From contig JAOABQ010000045.1 of NCBI GenBank assembly GCA_026418275.1, positions 1-64,000 on the forward strand: a DNA stretch of 64,000 nt, given 5' to 3'. A model generated the notes under the pieces. That model ran no database searches. It saw only the letters and a list, made by a program, of their open reading frames with translations, and was not told the DNA's origin. Below are positions 8,682-18,170 of the stretch, in pieces. Each line of letters begins with the position of its first letter. Positions within the stretch are counted from its first letter, which is position 1. The stretch is from Clostridia bacterium. GTDB taxonomy: Bacteria; Bacillota; Clostridia; Acetivibrionales; DSM-2933. Made by a program: the position numbers and the translations under genes.

Positions 8682-9752
8682 ATGCGTTTATATGAACAAA
8701 CTTTGAAAGGGATCAAGTCACTGGATGAGGCTGCCATGCATGAAGCATCTCAAAGATTGGACAGTTTAATCAAACCCATTGGAAGTCTTGGCAGATTGGA
8801 AGAAATAGCAATCCGTCTTTCAGGGATGACGGGCAAGGTGAAGAATGAAATCAAGAAAAAATGTGTTGTTGTCATGTGTGCAGACAATGGTGTATGGGAG
8901 GAAGGCGTCAGCGCATGCCCCCAGGATATAACAGCGGTCCAAACGATAAATTTTCTAAGAGGAATTACCGGAATTGCTGTATTGGCAAGACATGCAGGCT
9001 CGGAAATCAAAGTCATCGATATTGGGGTCAATAAGGAAATGGAATATCCGGGACTTATACATAAGAAAATCAGAATGGGAACTTCCAATATGTCAAAAGG
9101 ACCTGCAATGAGCCGGGAAGAAGCAATAAAGGCCGTTGAAGTGGGGATTGAGGCTGTGGAGGAATTGGTGAAGGATGGCTTTGGGCTCATCGGAACCGGT
9201 GAAATGGGTATTTGCAATACAAGCACCAGCAGTGCCATACTTATGAGTTTTACAGGCTGCAGCGCGGATTTTGCCGTGGGTAAAGGAGCCGGACTTTCGG
9301 AGGAAGGCTATGAAAATAAGAAAAATACCATAAAAAAAGCAATGGATATCAATAAACCCGACGCCAATGATCCCTTGGACGTTTTAGCGAAAGTAGGCGG
9401 ATTGGATATTGCAGGAATGGCAGGATGCTTCCTGGGAGCAGCATACCATAGAGTGCCGATCGTCATCGACGGTTTTATTTCTGCCGCCGCTGCTTTGGTC
9501 GCATTTAAATTAAATCCCTTGGCAAGGGAATTTATGATCCCTTCCCACTGCTCAGAGGAGCCGGGATACAAGTATTTGATGGAAGAACTGGGGTTATCGC
9601 CTATGTTAAACCTCCGTATGCGGCTTGGAGAAGGCACCGGCTGTCCTTTAGCCTTCAATATCATAGAAGCTGCTGCAAAAATCATCAATGAAATGGCTTC
9701 CTTTGATGATATTAAGGTGTCGGGAGATTTTTTAGTGGATATCAGAAATTAA
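8682..9752 (+). CDS. cobT: CobT, nicotinate-nucleotide:benzimidazole phosphoribosyltransferase
   Basis: 356 residues, the family length. DNGVWEEGVSACPQ lies at residues 69-82, GEMGICNTSTSS in the middle, SHCSEEPGY near residue 289, and LGEGTG places the catalytic Glu at residue 317, the same number as in the Salmonella enzyme. It transfers phosphoribose from NaMN to a base such as dimethylbenzimidazole, making the lower-ligand nucleotide. CobS, which would use the product, is not in the window. AAAGGAGTGTTAAA precedes the ATG. Confidence 0.95.
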   Translation: MRLYEQTLKGIKSLDEAAMHEASQRLDSLIKPIGSLGRLEEIAIRLSGMTGKVKNEIKKKCVVVMCADNGVWEEGVSACPQDITAVQTINFLRGITGIAVLARHAGSEIKVIDIGVNKEMEYPGLIHKKIRMGTSNMSKGPAMSREEAIKAVEVGIEAVEELVKDGFGLIGTGEMGICNTSTSSAILMSFTGCSADFAVGKGAGLSEEGYENKKNTIKKAMDINKPDANDPLDVLAKVGGLDIAGMAGCFLGAAYHRVPIVIDGFISAAAALVAFKLNPLAREFMIPSHCSEEPGYKYLMEELGLSPMLNLRMRLGEGTGCPLAFNIIEAAAKIINEMASFDDIKVSGDFLVDIRN

Positions 9753-9769
9753 AGTTTGGGAGGATGGAT

Positions 9770-10399
9770 GTGCTTAACAATATAGAAAATGTAGTACCTG
9801 GGGAAATTGAGAGAAGAAGCTTTGAGATTATCTCCGAAATACTTGGGAACAGAACTTTGGATCCGAGATGGGAGAGAGTGATTAAAAGAGTCATACATAC
9901 CACAGCGGATTTTGATTATTTGGATAACCTGAAATTTAGTGAGGACGCTGTAGAAAAAGGAAAAAGTGCCATGAAATCCGGCTTCAATGTGGTGACAGAT
10001 ACAAAAATGGCGGCAGCGGGGATTAATAAAAAGCGGATAGGCACCTATGGCGGACAGGTAGTTTGTTTTATGGACGACGAGGAAATTTCCCAAAGAGCAA
10101 AGGAAAGAAATGTGACCAGGGCCTCCTTGTGTATGGAGAGGGCGGCTTTGGATGAAAAAAATAAAATCTACGTGATCGGTAATGCGCCTACAGCACTCAT
10201 CAGGCTGTGTGAACTCATTCATGATAAAAAAGTGTTTCCCGATCTTGTTGTAGGTGTTCCTGTAGGATTTGTCAATGTGGTGGAGTCCAAGGAACTGTTA
10301 AAGGAAGCGAAGGTACCCTACATTCTTTCGGAAGGAAGAAAGGGCGGGAGTAATGTGGCAGCAGCCATTGTCAATGCAATTTTGTATATGGTTGAATAG
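9770..10399 (+). CDS. cbiC: CbiC, cobalt-precorrin-8 methylmutase
   Basis: 209 residues from a GTG at 9770. An in-frame ATG lies two codons earlier at 9764, but GGGAGG abuts that ATG directly, while it is a normal 6 bases from the GTG. The active-site His lies in RVIHTTADFDY, and SFEII near the start and GNAPTALIRL are family motifs. It moves a methyl group from C11 to C12, giving cobyrinate. The gene is embedded in the cobalamin operon between cobT and cbiD. Confidence 0.92.
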   Translation: MLNNIENVVPGEIERRSFEIISEILGNRTLDPRWERVIKRVIHTTADFDYLDNLKFSEDAVEKGKSAMKSGFNVVTDTKMAAAGINKKRIGTYGGQVVCFMDDEEISQRAKERNVTRASLCMERAALDEKNKIYVIGNAPTALIRLCELIHDKKVFPDLVVGVPVGFVNVVESKELLKEAKVPYILSEGRKGGSNVAAAIVNAILYMVE

Positions 10400-10463
10400 G
10401 AGTATCAAGTTTTTCGTTATTTGGTGAGTTCATGGCCTATGTAGGAGGAAGGGATCAATCAGC

Positions 10464-11588
10464 ATGCTGGAAGAGTATGTGGTTTTAAACGGAAAAAAAT
10501 TTAGAAAGGGATATACCACCGGTGCATGTGCAGCTGCAGCTGCAAAGGCTTCGGTTTGTATGTTTTTTTCTAAAAGGCTGTTGGATTTCATTGAAATTGA
10601 TACACCGGCCGGTGTCCGTTTAAAATTACCGGTTTCGGACGTGGCTATTTCTGAAGATAAAGTAACCTGTGCAGTGGTGAAAGACGGTGGAGATGATCCC
10701 GATATTACAACAGGTCTTAAAATATTTGCAGATGTTAGGATCACCTATGAGGAAGGAATATCCGTTGAAGGGGGTGAGGGGGTCGGGGTCGTTACAGAGC
10801 CCGGGCTCAAAGTCCCGGTTGGAATGCCCGCAATCAACCCGGTTCCCATGCAAATGATAAAAAAGGAAGTGGCCGAGGTATTGCCTCCCACCAAAGGCGC
10901 TCATATAACCATCCGGGTGCCTGGCGGAGAGGAAGCAGCCAAAAAAACCTATAACCCCAGGCTTGGAATTTTAGGAGGGATATCCATTTTAGGAACCAAA
11001 GGAATTGTTGTACCCATGTCGGAGGAGGCCTGGAAGGAGTCCATATATCTTGAAATCGATATGGCTGCTGCCAGAGGAGACAGAATGCTGGTATTTACCT
11101 TTGGCAATATCGGGGAAGACTTTGTTGGAAATACACTGAAGCTGCCGCATAAAGGCATTATAAAAATAAGCAACTTTGTAGGAGATATGCTGCAAAGAGC
11201 AAGTGAAAAGAAACTTCAGAAAATCCTTCTTGCAGGACACATTGGAAAGCTGGTAAAGGTTTCTGCAGGGATCTTCCAAACCCACAGCCGTATTGCTGAT
11301 GCCAGAATGGAGATTTTAAGCTCCTATGCTGCATTGGAAGGAGCATCTAAGGAGATCATTCATGAAATCTATGCTTGTAAAACAACCGATGGGGCAGTAA
11401 AGATTTTGGATGCCAACGGTTTGGAGGAAGTTTATCATAGAATTGTAAATCAAGCTTCCATAAGATGTATGCACCACGTGTTTAACAAAATAAAAGTAGG
11501 TGCAGTCCTATGTGATTCTTATAACAGAATCCTTGCGACGGATGCGTTGGCAAGAGAAATGCTGGAAAAAAGTAAGAGGTATTTATGA
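10464..11588 (+). CDS. cbiD: CbiD, cobalt-precorrin-5B C1-methyltransferase
   Basis: 374 residues. The N-terminal FRKGYTTGACAAAAAKA is the CbiD signature, and GHIGKLVKVSAGIFQTHSR further on is also conserved. It methylates C1 in the anaerobic (early cobalt insertion) pathway, which marks the route as oxygen-independent. Its stop overlaps the cbiET start as ATGA. A ribosome site GGAGGAAGG precedes the ATG. Confidence 0.95.
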   Translation: MLEEYVVLNGKKFRKGYTTGACAAAAAKASVCMFFSKRLLDFIEIDTPAGVRLKLPVSDVAISEDKVTCAVVKDGGDDPDITTGLKIFADVRITYEEGISVEGGEGVGVVTEPGLKVPVGMPAINPVPMQMIKKEVAEVLPPTKGAHITIRVPGGEEAAKKTYNPRLGILGGISILGTKGIVVPMSEEAWKESIYLEIDMAAARGDRMLVFTFGNIGEDFVGNTLKLPHKGIIKISNFVGDMLQRASEKKLQKILLAGHIGKLVKVSAGIFQTHSRIADARMEILSSYAALEGASKEIIHEIYACKTTDGAVKILDANGLEEVYHRIVNQASIRCMHHVFNKIKVGAVLCDSYNRILATDALAREMLEKSKRYL

Positions 11589-12826
11589 ATAAGCTTTATA
11601 TTGTAGGAATGGGGCCTGGAAATCCGGATTTTCTTGTGCCCGCTGCAAAAAAAATCATTGAAGAAAGCGACGTTTTGATTGGCGGCAGAAGGAATCTTGT
11701 GCCCTTTCAGGCTTTAAAAAAGGAAAACGTTGTGATAAACGGCCGCCTTGAAGATGTTTATCAATATATAGTGGAACATAGGGAACGAAAGAGAATAACG
11801 GTTCTTGTAAGCGGGGACCCCTCCTTTTACAGCATATCAGGGTTTCTGTCCGAGAAGCTTCAACAGGATATGGAGATTGAGACCATTCCGGGAATCAGTG
11901 CCATACAAACCTTAAGCTGTAAAATGAAGGTAAGCTTAAATGATGTTGTCTTTACCAGTGTACATGGAAGAGGTTTTGAGGATTTAAATGAAAAACTCAT
12001 GGGCAACCGTAAAGTAGCGCTTTTTACAGATGGAAAGCATTCTCCCGGAATCGTATCCGAATGGCTCCTTCGTAATGGATATGAAAATGTCAAAATCTTC
12101 ATTGGTGAAAATCTTTCCTATGAAGGGGAGAAACTTTTTTGTGGAACGCCCAAAGAAGTAATGGAGCAATCCTTTCGTGACCTTACTGTGATGCTGATAA
12201 TAAAAAATCAAAAGGTTTCAAAGGAGAAAAAATGGGGATATAAGACATATGGCATACCGGATGAAGCATTCATTAGGGGTAATGTACCCATGACAAAGCA
12301 GGAGGTTAGGTCCATTTCTCTATCCAAGCTTTGTCTCCGCGAGGAAAGTATCGTATATGATATCGGTGCGGGCACGGGTTCCATAACCGTTGAATGTGGA
12401 CTGGTTATAAGGCGGGGGAAGGTATACGCTATTGAAAAAAACGGGGAGGCTTTGGAGCTCATTCAAAAAAATTTGGAAGCCTTTGGTGTGGAAAACGCAC
12501 ATGTAATTAATGGCTATGCTCCTCACGCCCTTTGTGGGCTGTCTGAGCCGGACCGGGTTTTCATAGGAGGTTCAGGTGGGAATATGGAATCCATCCTGGA
12601 AACCATTGCACATATGGAACGGGATATGAAAGTGGTTTTAAACACCGTTACCATTGAATCAACCTATGAAGCCATTCATTATCTTGAAAAACTTGGGTTT
12701 TATAATATAGATATTGTGAATATATCGGCTTCCAGAGGAAAAACTGCCGGGGGCAAGCACCTGATGCAGGCCATGAATCCCGTGTATATCATCAGTGCAG
12801 ATAAGGAGGCAAAAAATGTCCGGTAA
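11585..12826 (+). CDS. cbiET: CbiET fusion, cobalt-precorrin-7 C5/C15-methyltransferase (decarboxylating)
   Basis: 413 residues with two joined enzymes. Residues 1 to about 205 form the CbiE C5-methyltransferase (GMGPGNPDFLVPAA at the start, VSGDPSFYS). From about residue 220 the CbiT domain follows, with GIPDEAF, then MTKQEVR and the SAM-binding DIGAGTGSITVE near residue 258. CbiT methylates C15 and removes the C12 acetate carboxyl. The fused order equals that of CobL in aerobic organisms. The start is ATGA-coupled to cbiD. Confidence 0.94.
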   Translation: MNKLYIVGMGPGNPDFLVPAAKKIIEESDVLIGGRRNLVPFQALKKENVVINGRLEDVYQYIVEHRERKRITVLVSGDPSFYSISGFLSEKLQQDMEIETIPGISAIQTLSCKMKVSLNDVVFTSVHGRGFEDLNEKLMGNRKVALFTDGKHSPGIVSEWLLRNGYENVKIFIGENLSYEGEKLFCGTPKEVMEQSFRDLTVMLIIKNQKVSKEKKWGYKTYGIPDEAFIRGNVPMTKQEVRSISLSKLCLREESIVYDIGAGTGSITVECGLVIRRGKVYAIEKNGEALELIQKNLEAFGVENAHVINGYAPHALCGLSEPDRVFIGGSGGNMESILETIAHMERDMKVVLNTVTIESTYEAIHYLEKLGFYNIDIVNISASRGKTAGGKHLMQAMNPVYIISADKEAKNVR

Positions 12827-13523
12827 ATTATATGGTGTAGGAATTGGTCCGGGTGATCCGGAACTCATTACCTTAAAAGCAAAAAGAATCTTGGATGAGG
12901 CGGATTACATCGCTCTGCCAAAAACGGCCTCTGACCGGGAAAGCCTAGCCTTGTCCATCGTAAAAAATGTATTGGAAAAGGAGAAGGAGCACATTGAACT
13001 TCTTTTTCCTATGAGCTATGATAAGAAGGTGCTTGAAGAAAGCTGGAACCGGGCTGTGGGTGAAATTAAGGACAAGCTGGACCAAAATAAGAGTGTTGCC
13101 TTTATTACCCTTGGAGATCCGACGGTTTACAGTACCTATGCATATATCCATAAAAACATATCCAAAGACGGGTATGAAACAGAGATAATTCCCGGGATCA
13201 CCTCTTTTTGTGCATCCAGCGCAAGAGCGGGGGTCATTTTGGGAGAAAATACGGAAACCATTGCAGTGGTTCCTGCTATCATGGATTTAAAAAATATTGA
13301 CAGCATCCTTCAAAATGCTGATAATGTAATCTTAATGAAAGTTTCAAAAGTGCTGCCGGATGTAGTAAAATATCTTAAGGAAAGAGGGATGGAAAAAAAC
13401 GCTGTGTTGGTTAGTAAATGCGGGCATCCCGACGAGTGGATTGAGTTTGATTTGGATAAGATGAATTCTACAGATTTAAGTTATTTTACTACCATGATCA
13501 TAAAAAAGAATGGAGTTCGGTAA
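12816..13523 (+). CDS. cbiL: CbiL, cobalt-precorrin-2 C20-methyltransferase
   Basis: 235 residues from the ATG at 12816, preceded by AAGGAGGCAAAAA; the frame is open 21 bases further but without a ribosome site. GVGIGPGDPELITLKA at the N-terminus and TLGDPTVYSTY are the SAM-dependent tetrapyrrole methylase motifs. It adds a methyl group at C20. It overlaps the end of cbiET by 11 bases. Confidence 0.93.
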   Translation: MSGKLYGVGIGPGDPELITLKAKRILDEADYIALPKTASDRESLALSIVKNVLEKEKEHIELLFPMSYDKKVLEESWNRAVGEIKDKLDQNKSVAFITLGDPTVYSTYAYIHKNISKDGYETEIIPGITSFCASSARAGVILGENTETIAVVPAIMDLKNIDSILQNADNVILMKVSKVLPDVVKYLKERGMEKNAVLVSKCGHPDEWIEFDLDKMNSTDLSYFTTMIIKKNGVR

Positions 13524-13527
13524 GGGT

Positions 13528-14280
13528 ATGGTATACTTTATTGGCGCAGGTCCGGGAGATCCTGATCTTATAACGGTAAAAGGCAAAAAGATACTAAATG
13601 AAGCAGATGTTATTATCTATGCAGGGTCTTTGGTAAACCCGGCGCTTCTTTTAAACAAAAAGGATGGGGCGGAAGTATTTAACAGTGCGCAAATGACGTT
13701 GGAAGAGGTCCTTGAAGTGATGACAGCTTCGGTTAAGAAGAGAAAAATGGTTGCCCGCCTTCACACGGGAGATCCCTCCATTTATGGAGCCATCCGTGAG
13801 CAAATGGATGGCTTGGATAAAAAGGGGATCAGCTATGAAGTGATCCCAGGGGTCAGTTCCTTTTTTGCGGCGGCTGCAGCATTAAAGAAAGAGTTTACCC
13901 TGCCTGGGGTAAGTCAAACAGTGATTCTTACCCGGATGGAGGGGAGAACTCCGGTTCCTCATAAGGAAGACATTGAGGCATTGGCATCACACAACGCGAC
14001 TATGGTCATCTTTTTAAGTGTTCAGGAAATTGAAATGCTTTCAGAAAAGTTAGCAAGGAAATATCCTGTCGACACACCTGTAGCAGTTGTGTATAAGGCT
14101 TCCTGGCCTGAGCAGAAAATCATCCGCGGGAATTTAAACAATATCGCAGACCGGGTACGTGGGGAAGGAATCAGAAAAACAGCCCTTGTGATTGTTGGAA
14201 ACTTTTTAGGGGATGAATATGAACTTTCCAGATTATATGATAAAAATTTCAGTCATGAATATAGGAGTGGGGCTAAATGA
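13528..14280 (+). CDS. cbiF: CbiF, cobalt-precorrin-4 C11-methyltransferase
   Basis: 250 residues if read from the ATG at 13528 (MVYFIGAGPGDPDLIT, where family members start). An ATG at 13510 would add six residues and overlap cbiL, and neither start has an ideal ribosome site. Motifs are GAGPGDPDL, YAGSLVNP, HTGDPSIYGA and VIPGVSSFFAAAA. It methylates C11 of the corrin precursor with SAM. Its stop overlaps the cbiG start as ATGA. Confidence 0.93.
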   Translation: MVYFIGAGPGDPDLITVKGKKILNEADVIIYAGSLVNPALLLNKKDGAEVFNSAQMTLEEVLEVMTASVKKRKMVARLHTGDPSIYGAIREQMDGLDKKGISYEVIPGVSSFFAAAAALKKEFTLPGVSQTVILTRMEGRTPVPHKEDIEALASHNATMVIFLSVQEIEMLSEKLARKYPVDTPVAVVYKASWPEQKIIRGNLNNIADRVRGEGIRKTALVIVGNFLGDEYELSRLYDKNFSHEYRSGAK

Positions 14281-15341
14281 GTACGGCAGTGATTGCGCTG
14301 ACTAAAAACGGCTCTGCTCTTGCGGTCCGAATAGGGGAAGAGTTAAAAGCCCATATTTATTTGAAGAAGGAATGGGCTGAGTTTTATAAGGCAAGTACCT
14401 CTCAGGGAATGGATGTTTTCCCCATAGAAGCCGGTTTGAATGACTTGGCAGCTTCCTTATTTAAAAAGTACAGGAAGCTTGTCTTTATTATGGCTTGTGG
14501 GATTGTTGTCCGCAGTATAGCACCTTTATTAAAAGATAAAAAAAACGACCCGGCTGTTGTGGTAATGGATGAAAAAGGACAGTATGCAGTCAGTTTGTTA
14601 TCCGGGCACCTGGGAGGAGCCAATGAACTGGCCAGAAAACTTAGCCTTATTACAGGTGGACAGCCTGTAATTACAACCGCAACCGATGTAAACCATGTCA
14701 TTTCTTTGGATGTTTTTGCACAAAGTAATGGTTGTGTCATCGAGAACTTTGAGGATTTGAAGGTGATAAGTTCTGCATTGGTAAACGGGGAGGAAGTCCC
14801 AATTTACAGTGATGCGAAGATTCAAGGATTGGAAAATGCAAGGATTATATCACAGGATAACATTAAGATGACAAGTTGTAATAATGTCGTGATGGTGACT
14901 AACCGTTTGGATTTGGATGTGGATGCTCAAAATACTCTATGGATAAGGCCTAAAAACCTTATTGTAGGTATAGGCTGCAGAAAGGGAATATCCAAGGAAA
15001 AGATTGAAAGTGCTTTTTGGGATTTTTTGGATATCAATAAAAAAAGTAAAGTCTCAGTCAAATGGATTGCAACGATTGATATAAAGAAAGATGAAAAAGG
15101 GATTTTGGAATTTTGCAGGGAGCATCATTTTCCACTAAAAATCATAGAACAAAGTGAAATTTTAAAAGTGGAAAATCAATATGAAGCATCTAGGTTTGTA
15201 AAAGAAAAGATAGGGGTTTCATCGGTAGCTGAACCTTGTGCTGTTTTAGCCGGTACCAACGCAAAATTGATTTGCCCGAAAACAAAATATGAGGGAATAA
15301 CCCTGGCACTTTCTGAAGAGGAGATGTTTTTTTCCATATGA
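14277..15341 (+). CDS. cbiG: CbiG, cobalt-precorrin-5A hydrolase
   Basis: 354 residues. The N-terminal and middle regions contain MACGIVVRSIAPLLKDKK and SLLSGHLGGANELA. The C-terminal domain starts at about residue 225 with LIVGIGCRKGIS and ends with CAVLAGTNAKLICPKTKYEGIT. It opens the delta-lactone and releases the two-carbon C20 fragment as acetaldehyde, the step that contracts the ring in the anaerobic pathway. Both ends are translationally coupled by ATGA overlaps. Confidence 0.93.
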   Translation: MSTAVIALTKNGSALAVRIGEELKAHIYLKKEWAEFYKASTSQGMDVFPIEAGLNDLAASLFKKYRKLVFIMACGIVVRSIAPLLKDKKNDPAVVVMDEKGQYAVSLLSGHLGGANELARKLSLITGGQPVITTATDVNHVISLDVFAQSNGCVIENFEDLKVISSALVNGEEVPIYSDAKIQGLENARIISQDNIKMTSCNNVVMVTNRLDLDVDAQNTLWIRPKNLIVGIGCRKGISKEKIESAFWDFLDINKKSKVSVKWIATIDIKKDEKGILEFCREHHFPLKIIEQSEILKVENQYEASRFVKEKIGVSSVAEPCAVLAGTNAKLICPKTKYEGITLALSEEEMFFSI

Positions 15342-16609
15342 ACATATTTATTACCGGTGTAAATTATAGAACAACACCCATCCAGTACCGTGAAAATTTA
15401 AGCTTCAGCCGGGATGAACAGCAGAAAATTTTAACCAGATTAAAGGAAATTCCCGGTGTTTTGGAATGTGTCCTTTTATCTACCTGCAACCGGTCCGAGG
15501 TATATATCTATGCCGACAACTGTGATTTTAACGGTGAAACAGTGGAAAAACTCCTCTGCGAAGTAAAAGGCCTCCTTTTATATGAATATAAAAAGTTTTT
15601 CTATTTTTACAGCAGCATCAAGGCGGTAAAACACTTGTTTCAGGTTGCATCCGGTTTGGAATCCCAGGTTTTAGGGGAGGACCAGATTTTAGGCCAGGTA
15701 AAGGATGCCCACCGGCTCTCAATGGAATTAAAGGCAAGTGCGGGAGTGCTCAATACACTGTTCCGTGACGCCGTCACTGCGGCAAAAAAAGTTAAGACTT
15801 ATACCGATCTATCCAAAAACTCCCTATCCGTGGGTTCTTTGGCTGCCAAGCTGGTAGAGCAAACACTTCATGGGAAACTGCAAGATAAGAAGGCCCTTAT
15901 CATCGGCATGGGGAAAATCGGGTCCCTGGCACTAAAAAATCTTATTGCTTTGGGCATTGGAAAGGTTTATGTCACCAATAGGACTCATGGAAAATATGTA
16001 AAGAGTGAGTTTTCAGCAAGGCAAGGGATTGAATTTGTACCCTATCAGGACCGGTATTCAGTTTTAAACGAAGCGGATATTGTAATCAGCTCCACATCAA
16101 GCCCTCACTATACCATTACCAGGGACATGGTGGAAAAGTCTGTTGCCGGATTTAAGGAGAGAATTTTTATTGATTTGGCTGTACCCCGGGATATGGATGT
16201 ATCGGTAAGTGAAATTCCCGGTATAAAATATTTTAATATGGATGACCTAAAGATCACCATTGATGAGAATGTGGATAAAAGGCTTTTAGAGGTAACGAAA
16301 GCCAATGAAATCATTGATGCCTATGTTTTGGAATATGAAAAGTGGTTTAAGTTTAAGGGCTACTTGCCCCTTATTAATGAACTGCAAAAGTATGTTGAAG
16401 AGATTTTAAACGGGAAAATAACAGAGACCCTTTCCAAATTGGAATGTGCAAGTGAATCGGATAAAGAGATGGTCCGGTCATCCATTTCCGGATCGGTTAA
16501 AAAGATATTGAATAAATTTATATTCAGCATTCGGGATGTAGGCAGTAAAGAAGAAATAGAGGCCTATTTCAAGTGCCTCAATGATATTTTAACAAGTAGA
16601 AAGCTGTAG
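15338..16609 (+). CDS. hemA: HemA, glutamyl-tRNA reductase
   Basis: 423 residues. The catalytic Cys is residue 50 in LLSTCNRSEVY, the canonical position. LESQVLGEDQILGQV and the NADPH-binding IIGMGKIGSLALKNL are clear, followed by a C-terminal dimerization helix. It reduces glutamyl-tRNA to glutamate-1-semialdehyde, the first committed step of tetrapyrrole synthesis. Placement within the B12 operon means 5-aminolevulinate supply is controlled together with corrin synthesis. Confidence 0.95.
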   Translation: MNIFITGVNYRTTPIQYRENLSFSRDEQQKILTRLKEIPGVLECVLLSTCNRSEVYIYADNCDFNGETVEKLLCEVKGLLLYEYKKFFYFYSSIKAVKHLFQVASGLESQVLGEDQILGQVKDAHRLSMELKASAGVLNTLFRDAVTAAKKVKTYTDLSKNSLSVGSLAAKLVEQTLHGKLQDKKALIIGMGKIGSLALKNLIALGIGKVYVTNRTHGKYVKSEFSARQGIEFVPYQDRYSVLNEADIVISSTSSPHYTITRDMVEKSVAGFKERIFIDLAVPRDMDVSVSEIPGIKYFNMDDLKITIDENVDKRLLEVTKANEIIDAYVLEYEKWFKFKGYLPLINELQKYVEEILNGKITETLSKLECASESDKEMVRSSISGSVKKILNKFIFSIRDVGSKEEIEAYFKCLNDILTSRKL

Positions 16610-16619
16610 GAGAGAAAGA

Positions 16620-17357
16620 ATGTCAAAAATATATGTAGTGGGGCTGGGGCCCGGAAGACCGGAAGAACTGACTCCCAGGGCAAAAGAAGCCATAGAAAAG
16701 GCAGATGCGGTGGTTGGGTATAAGACCTATATTGAGCTTATTAAGGATTATTTCCCTGGAAAAAGCTTTTTTTCTTCGGGAATGACCAAAGAAGTGGAAA
16801 GGTGCAAAATGGTTCTGGAAAAAGCGTTATCAGGACAAACAGTAGCCTTAGTCAGCAGCGGTGACAGCGGAATTTACGGAATGGCCGGACTGATGCTGGA
16901 AATTGTGGAAAAATCAGATGCACCTGTGACCGTGGAGGTCATTCCGGGGATTACCGCAGCTTCAGCAGCTGCTGCTGTCCTAGGGGCACCTTTAATGCAC
17001 GATTTTACGGTGATCAGTCTCAGTGATTTAATGACACCCTGGGAGCTTATACAAAGAAGGTTGGAGTGCGCTGCTTTAGGTGACTTTGTCATTGCCATTT
17101 ACAATCCCAAAAGCAAGGGAAGAAGTGGGTATATTGAAATCGCAAGAAATATTCTTTTAAAATATAGAAAAGAAGATACGCCTGTAGGAATTGTAAGGAA
17201 CGCAGGAAGGAAAGATGAAAAAGCAACGGTTACCACCCTGAATAAAATGCCGGAACAGGAGATCGATATGTTTTCGGTGGTGATTGTCGGAAACTCAATG
17301 AGTTATGCAGCCAATGGGAAGATTATTACCCCTAGGGGGTATGATGGGTTGGAGTGA
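16620..17357 (+). CDS. cbiH: CbiH, cobalt-precorrin-3 C17-methyltransferase
   Basis: 245 residues. VVGLGPGRPEELTPRA at the N-terminus, VSSGDSGIYGMAG, EVIPGITAASAAAAVLGAPLMHD and AIYNPKSKGR are typical of CbiH/CobJ. It methylates C17 and forms the ring-contracted lactone, in the anaerobic route without oxygen. TAGGAGAGAAAGA precedes the ATG, 10 bases after hemA. Confidence 0.94.
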   Translation: MSKIYVVGLGPGRPEELTPRAKEAIEKADAVVGYKTYIELIKDYFPGKSFFSSGMTKEVERCKMVLEKALSGQTVALVSSGDSGIYGMAGLMLEIVEKSDAPVTVEVIPGITAASAAAAVLGAPLMHDFTVISLSDLMTPWELIQRRLECAALGDFVIAIYNPKSKGRSGYIEIARNILLKYRKEDTPVGIVRNAGRKDEKATVTTLNKMPEQEIDMFSVVIVGNSMSYAANGKIITPRGYDGLE

Positions 17358-17385
17358 TGGTGAAAATTTGTATTCACAGGAATGA

Positions 17386-18159
17386 ATGGATATGACAAAG
17401 GTTTTGGTAATAGGGGGCACTTCAGATGCCCGGGAACTCATATTGGAAATACTGGAACTTAATATGGAAGTCATAGCAACGGTGACAACACCCTTTGGCG
17501 CAGAGCTTTTAAAGGAACGAAAGGGACTTACGGTCTTGACGGGAAAGCTGGATGCATTTCATATGGAAAACCTTATCCGGGATTCCGGTTCAAAATGTGT
17601 GGTGGATGCTTCACACCCCTATGCTGCCTATGTGTCGGAAAATACCATAGCTGCAGCCAAAGGGGCAGAGGTTCCTTACATACGCTATGAAAGGCCCGGA
17701 AGCGATAACGGTGATTTGGATGTCCTGCGGGTTTTAAGCTTTGAGGAAGCGGCAGAGAAAGTTAAACATATGAAGGGAAACCTGTTTCTTACCATTGGAA
17801 GCAATCATATCCCGTTATTTGTAACCCGGATTTCCGATTACAGGGAAAGACTTTTTGTGCGGGTGCTGCCCGACAGCAAGGTAATAGGAAAATGCGAAGA
17901 GCTTGGGCTTACTGCCGGCAATATCTTTGCAGCCAAAGGTCCTTTTTCCGAAAGGATGAATATGGAAATGCTAAAACACTGTAATGCAAAGGTCCTTGTT
18001 ACCAAAGACAGTGGAGATACCGGCGGTACCATGGAGAAAATCTCTGCGGCAAAAAAGCTGGGTGTGAAAGTAGTCCTGGTTCATCGTCCGGATGTGGAAT
18101 ATAGCAATCTGGCAGGGAGTTTTGAAGAAGTGATTGATTTTTTAAGAAAGTATTGTTAA
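17386..18159 (+). CDS. cbiJ: CbiJ/CobK, cobalt-precorrin-6A reductase
   Basis: 257 residues. The N-terminal VLVIGGTSDARELI is the nucleotide-binding start. VVDASHPYAAYVSENTIAAA, YIRYERP, LTIGSNHIPLF and VTKDSGDTGGTMEKI are family motifs. It uses NAD(P)H to reduce cobalt-precorrin-6A at the C18-C19 bond. A second in-frame ATG two codons later is possible; the first has AGGAATGA upstream. Confidence 0.92.
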   Translation: MDMTKVLVIGGTSDARELILEILELNMEVIATVTTPFGAELLKERKGLTVLTGKLDAFHMENLIRDSGSKCVVDASHPYAAYVSENTIAAAKGAEVPYIRYERPGSDNGDLDVLRVLSFEEAAEKVKHMKGNLFLTIGSNHIPLFVTRISDYRERLFVRVLPDSKVIGKCEELGLTAGNIFAAKGPFSERMNMEMLKHCNAKVLVTKDSGDTGGTMEKISAAKKLGVKVVLVHRPDVEYSNLAGSFEEVIDFLRKYC

Positions 18160-18170
18160 GGAGGGGTGAA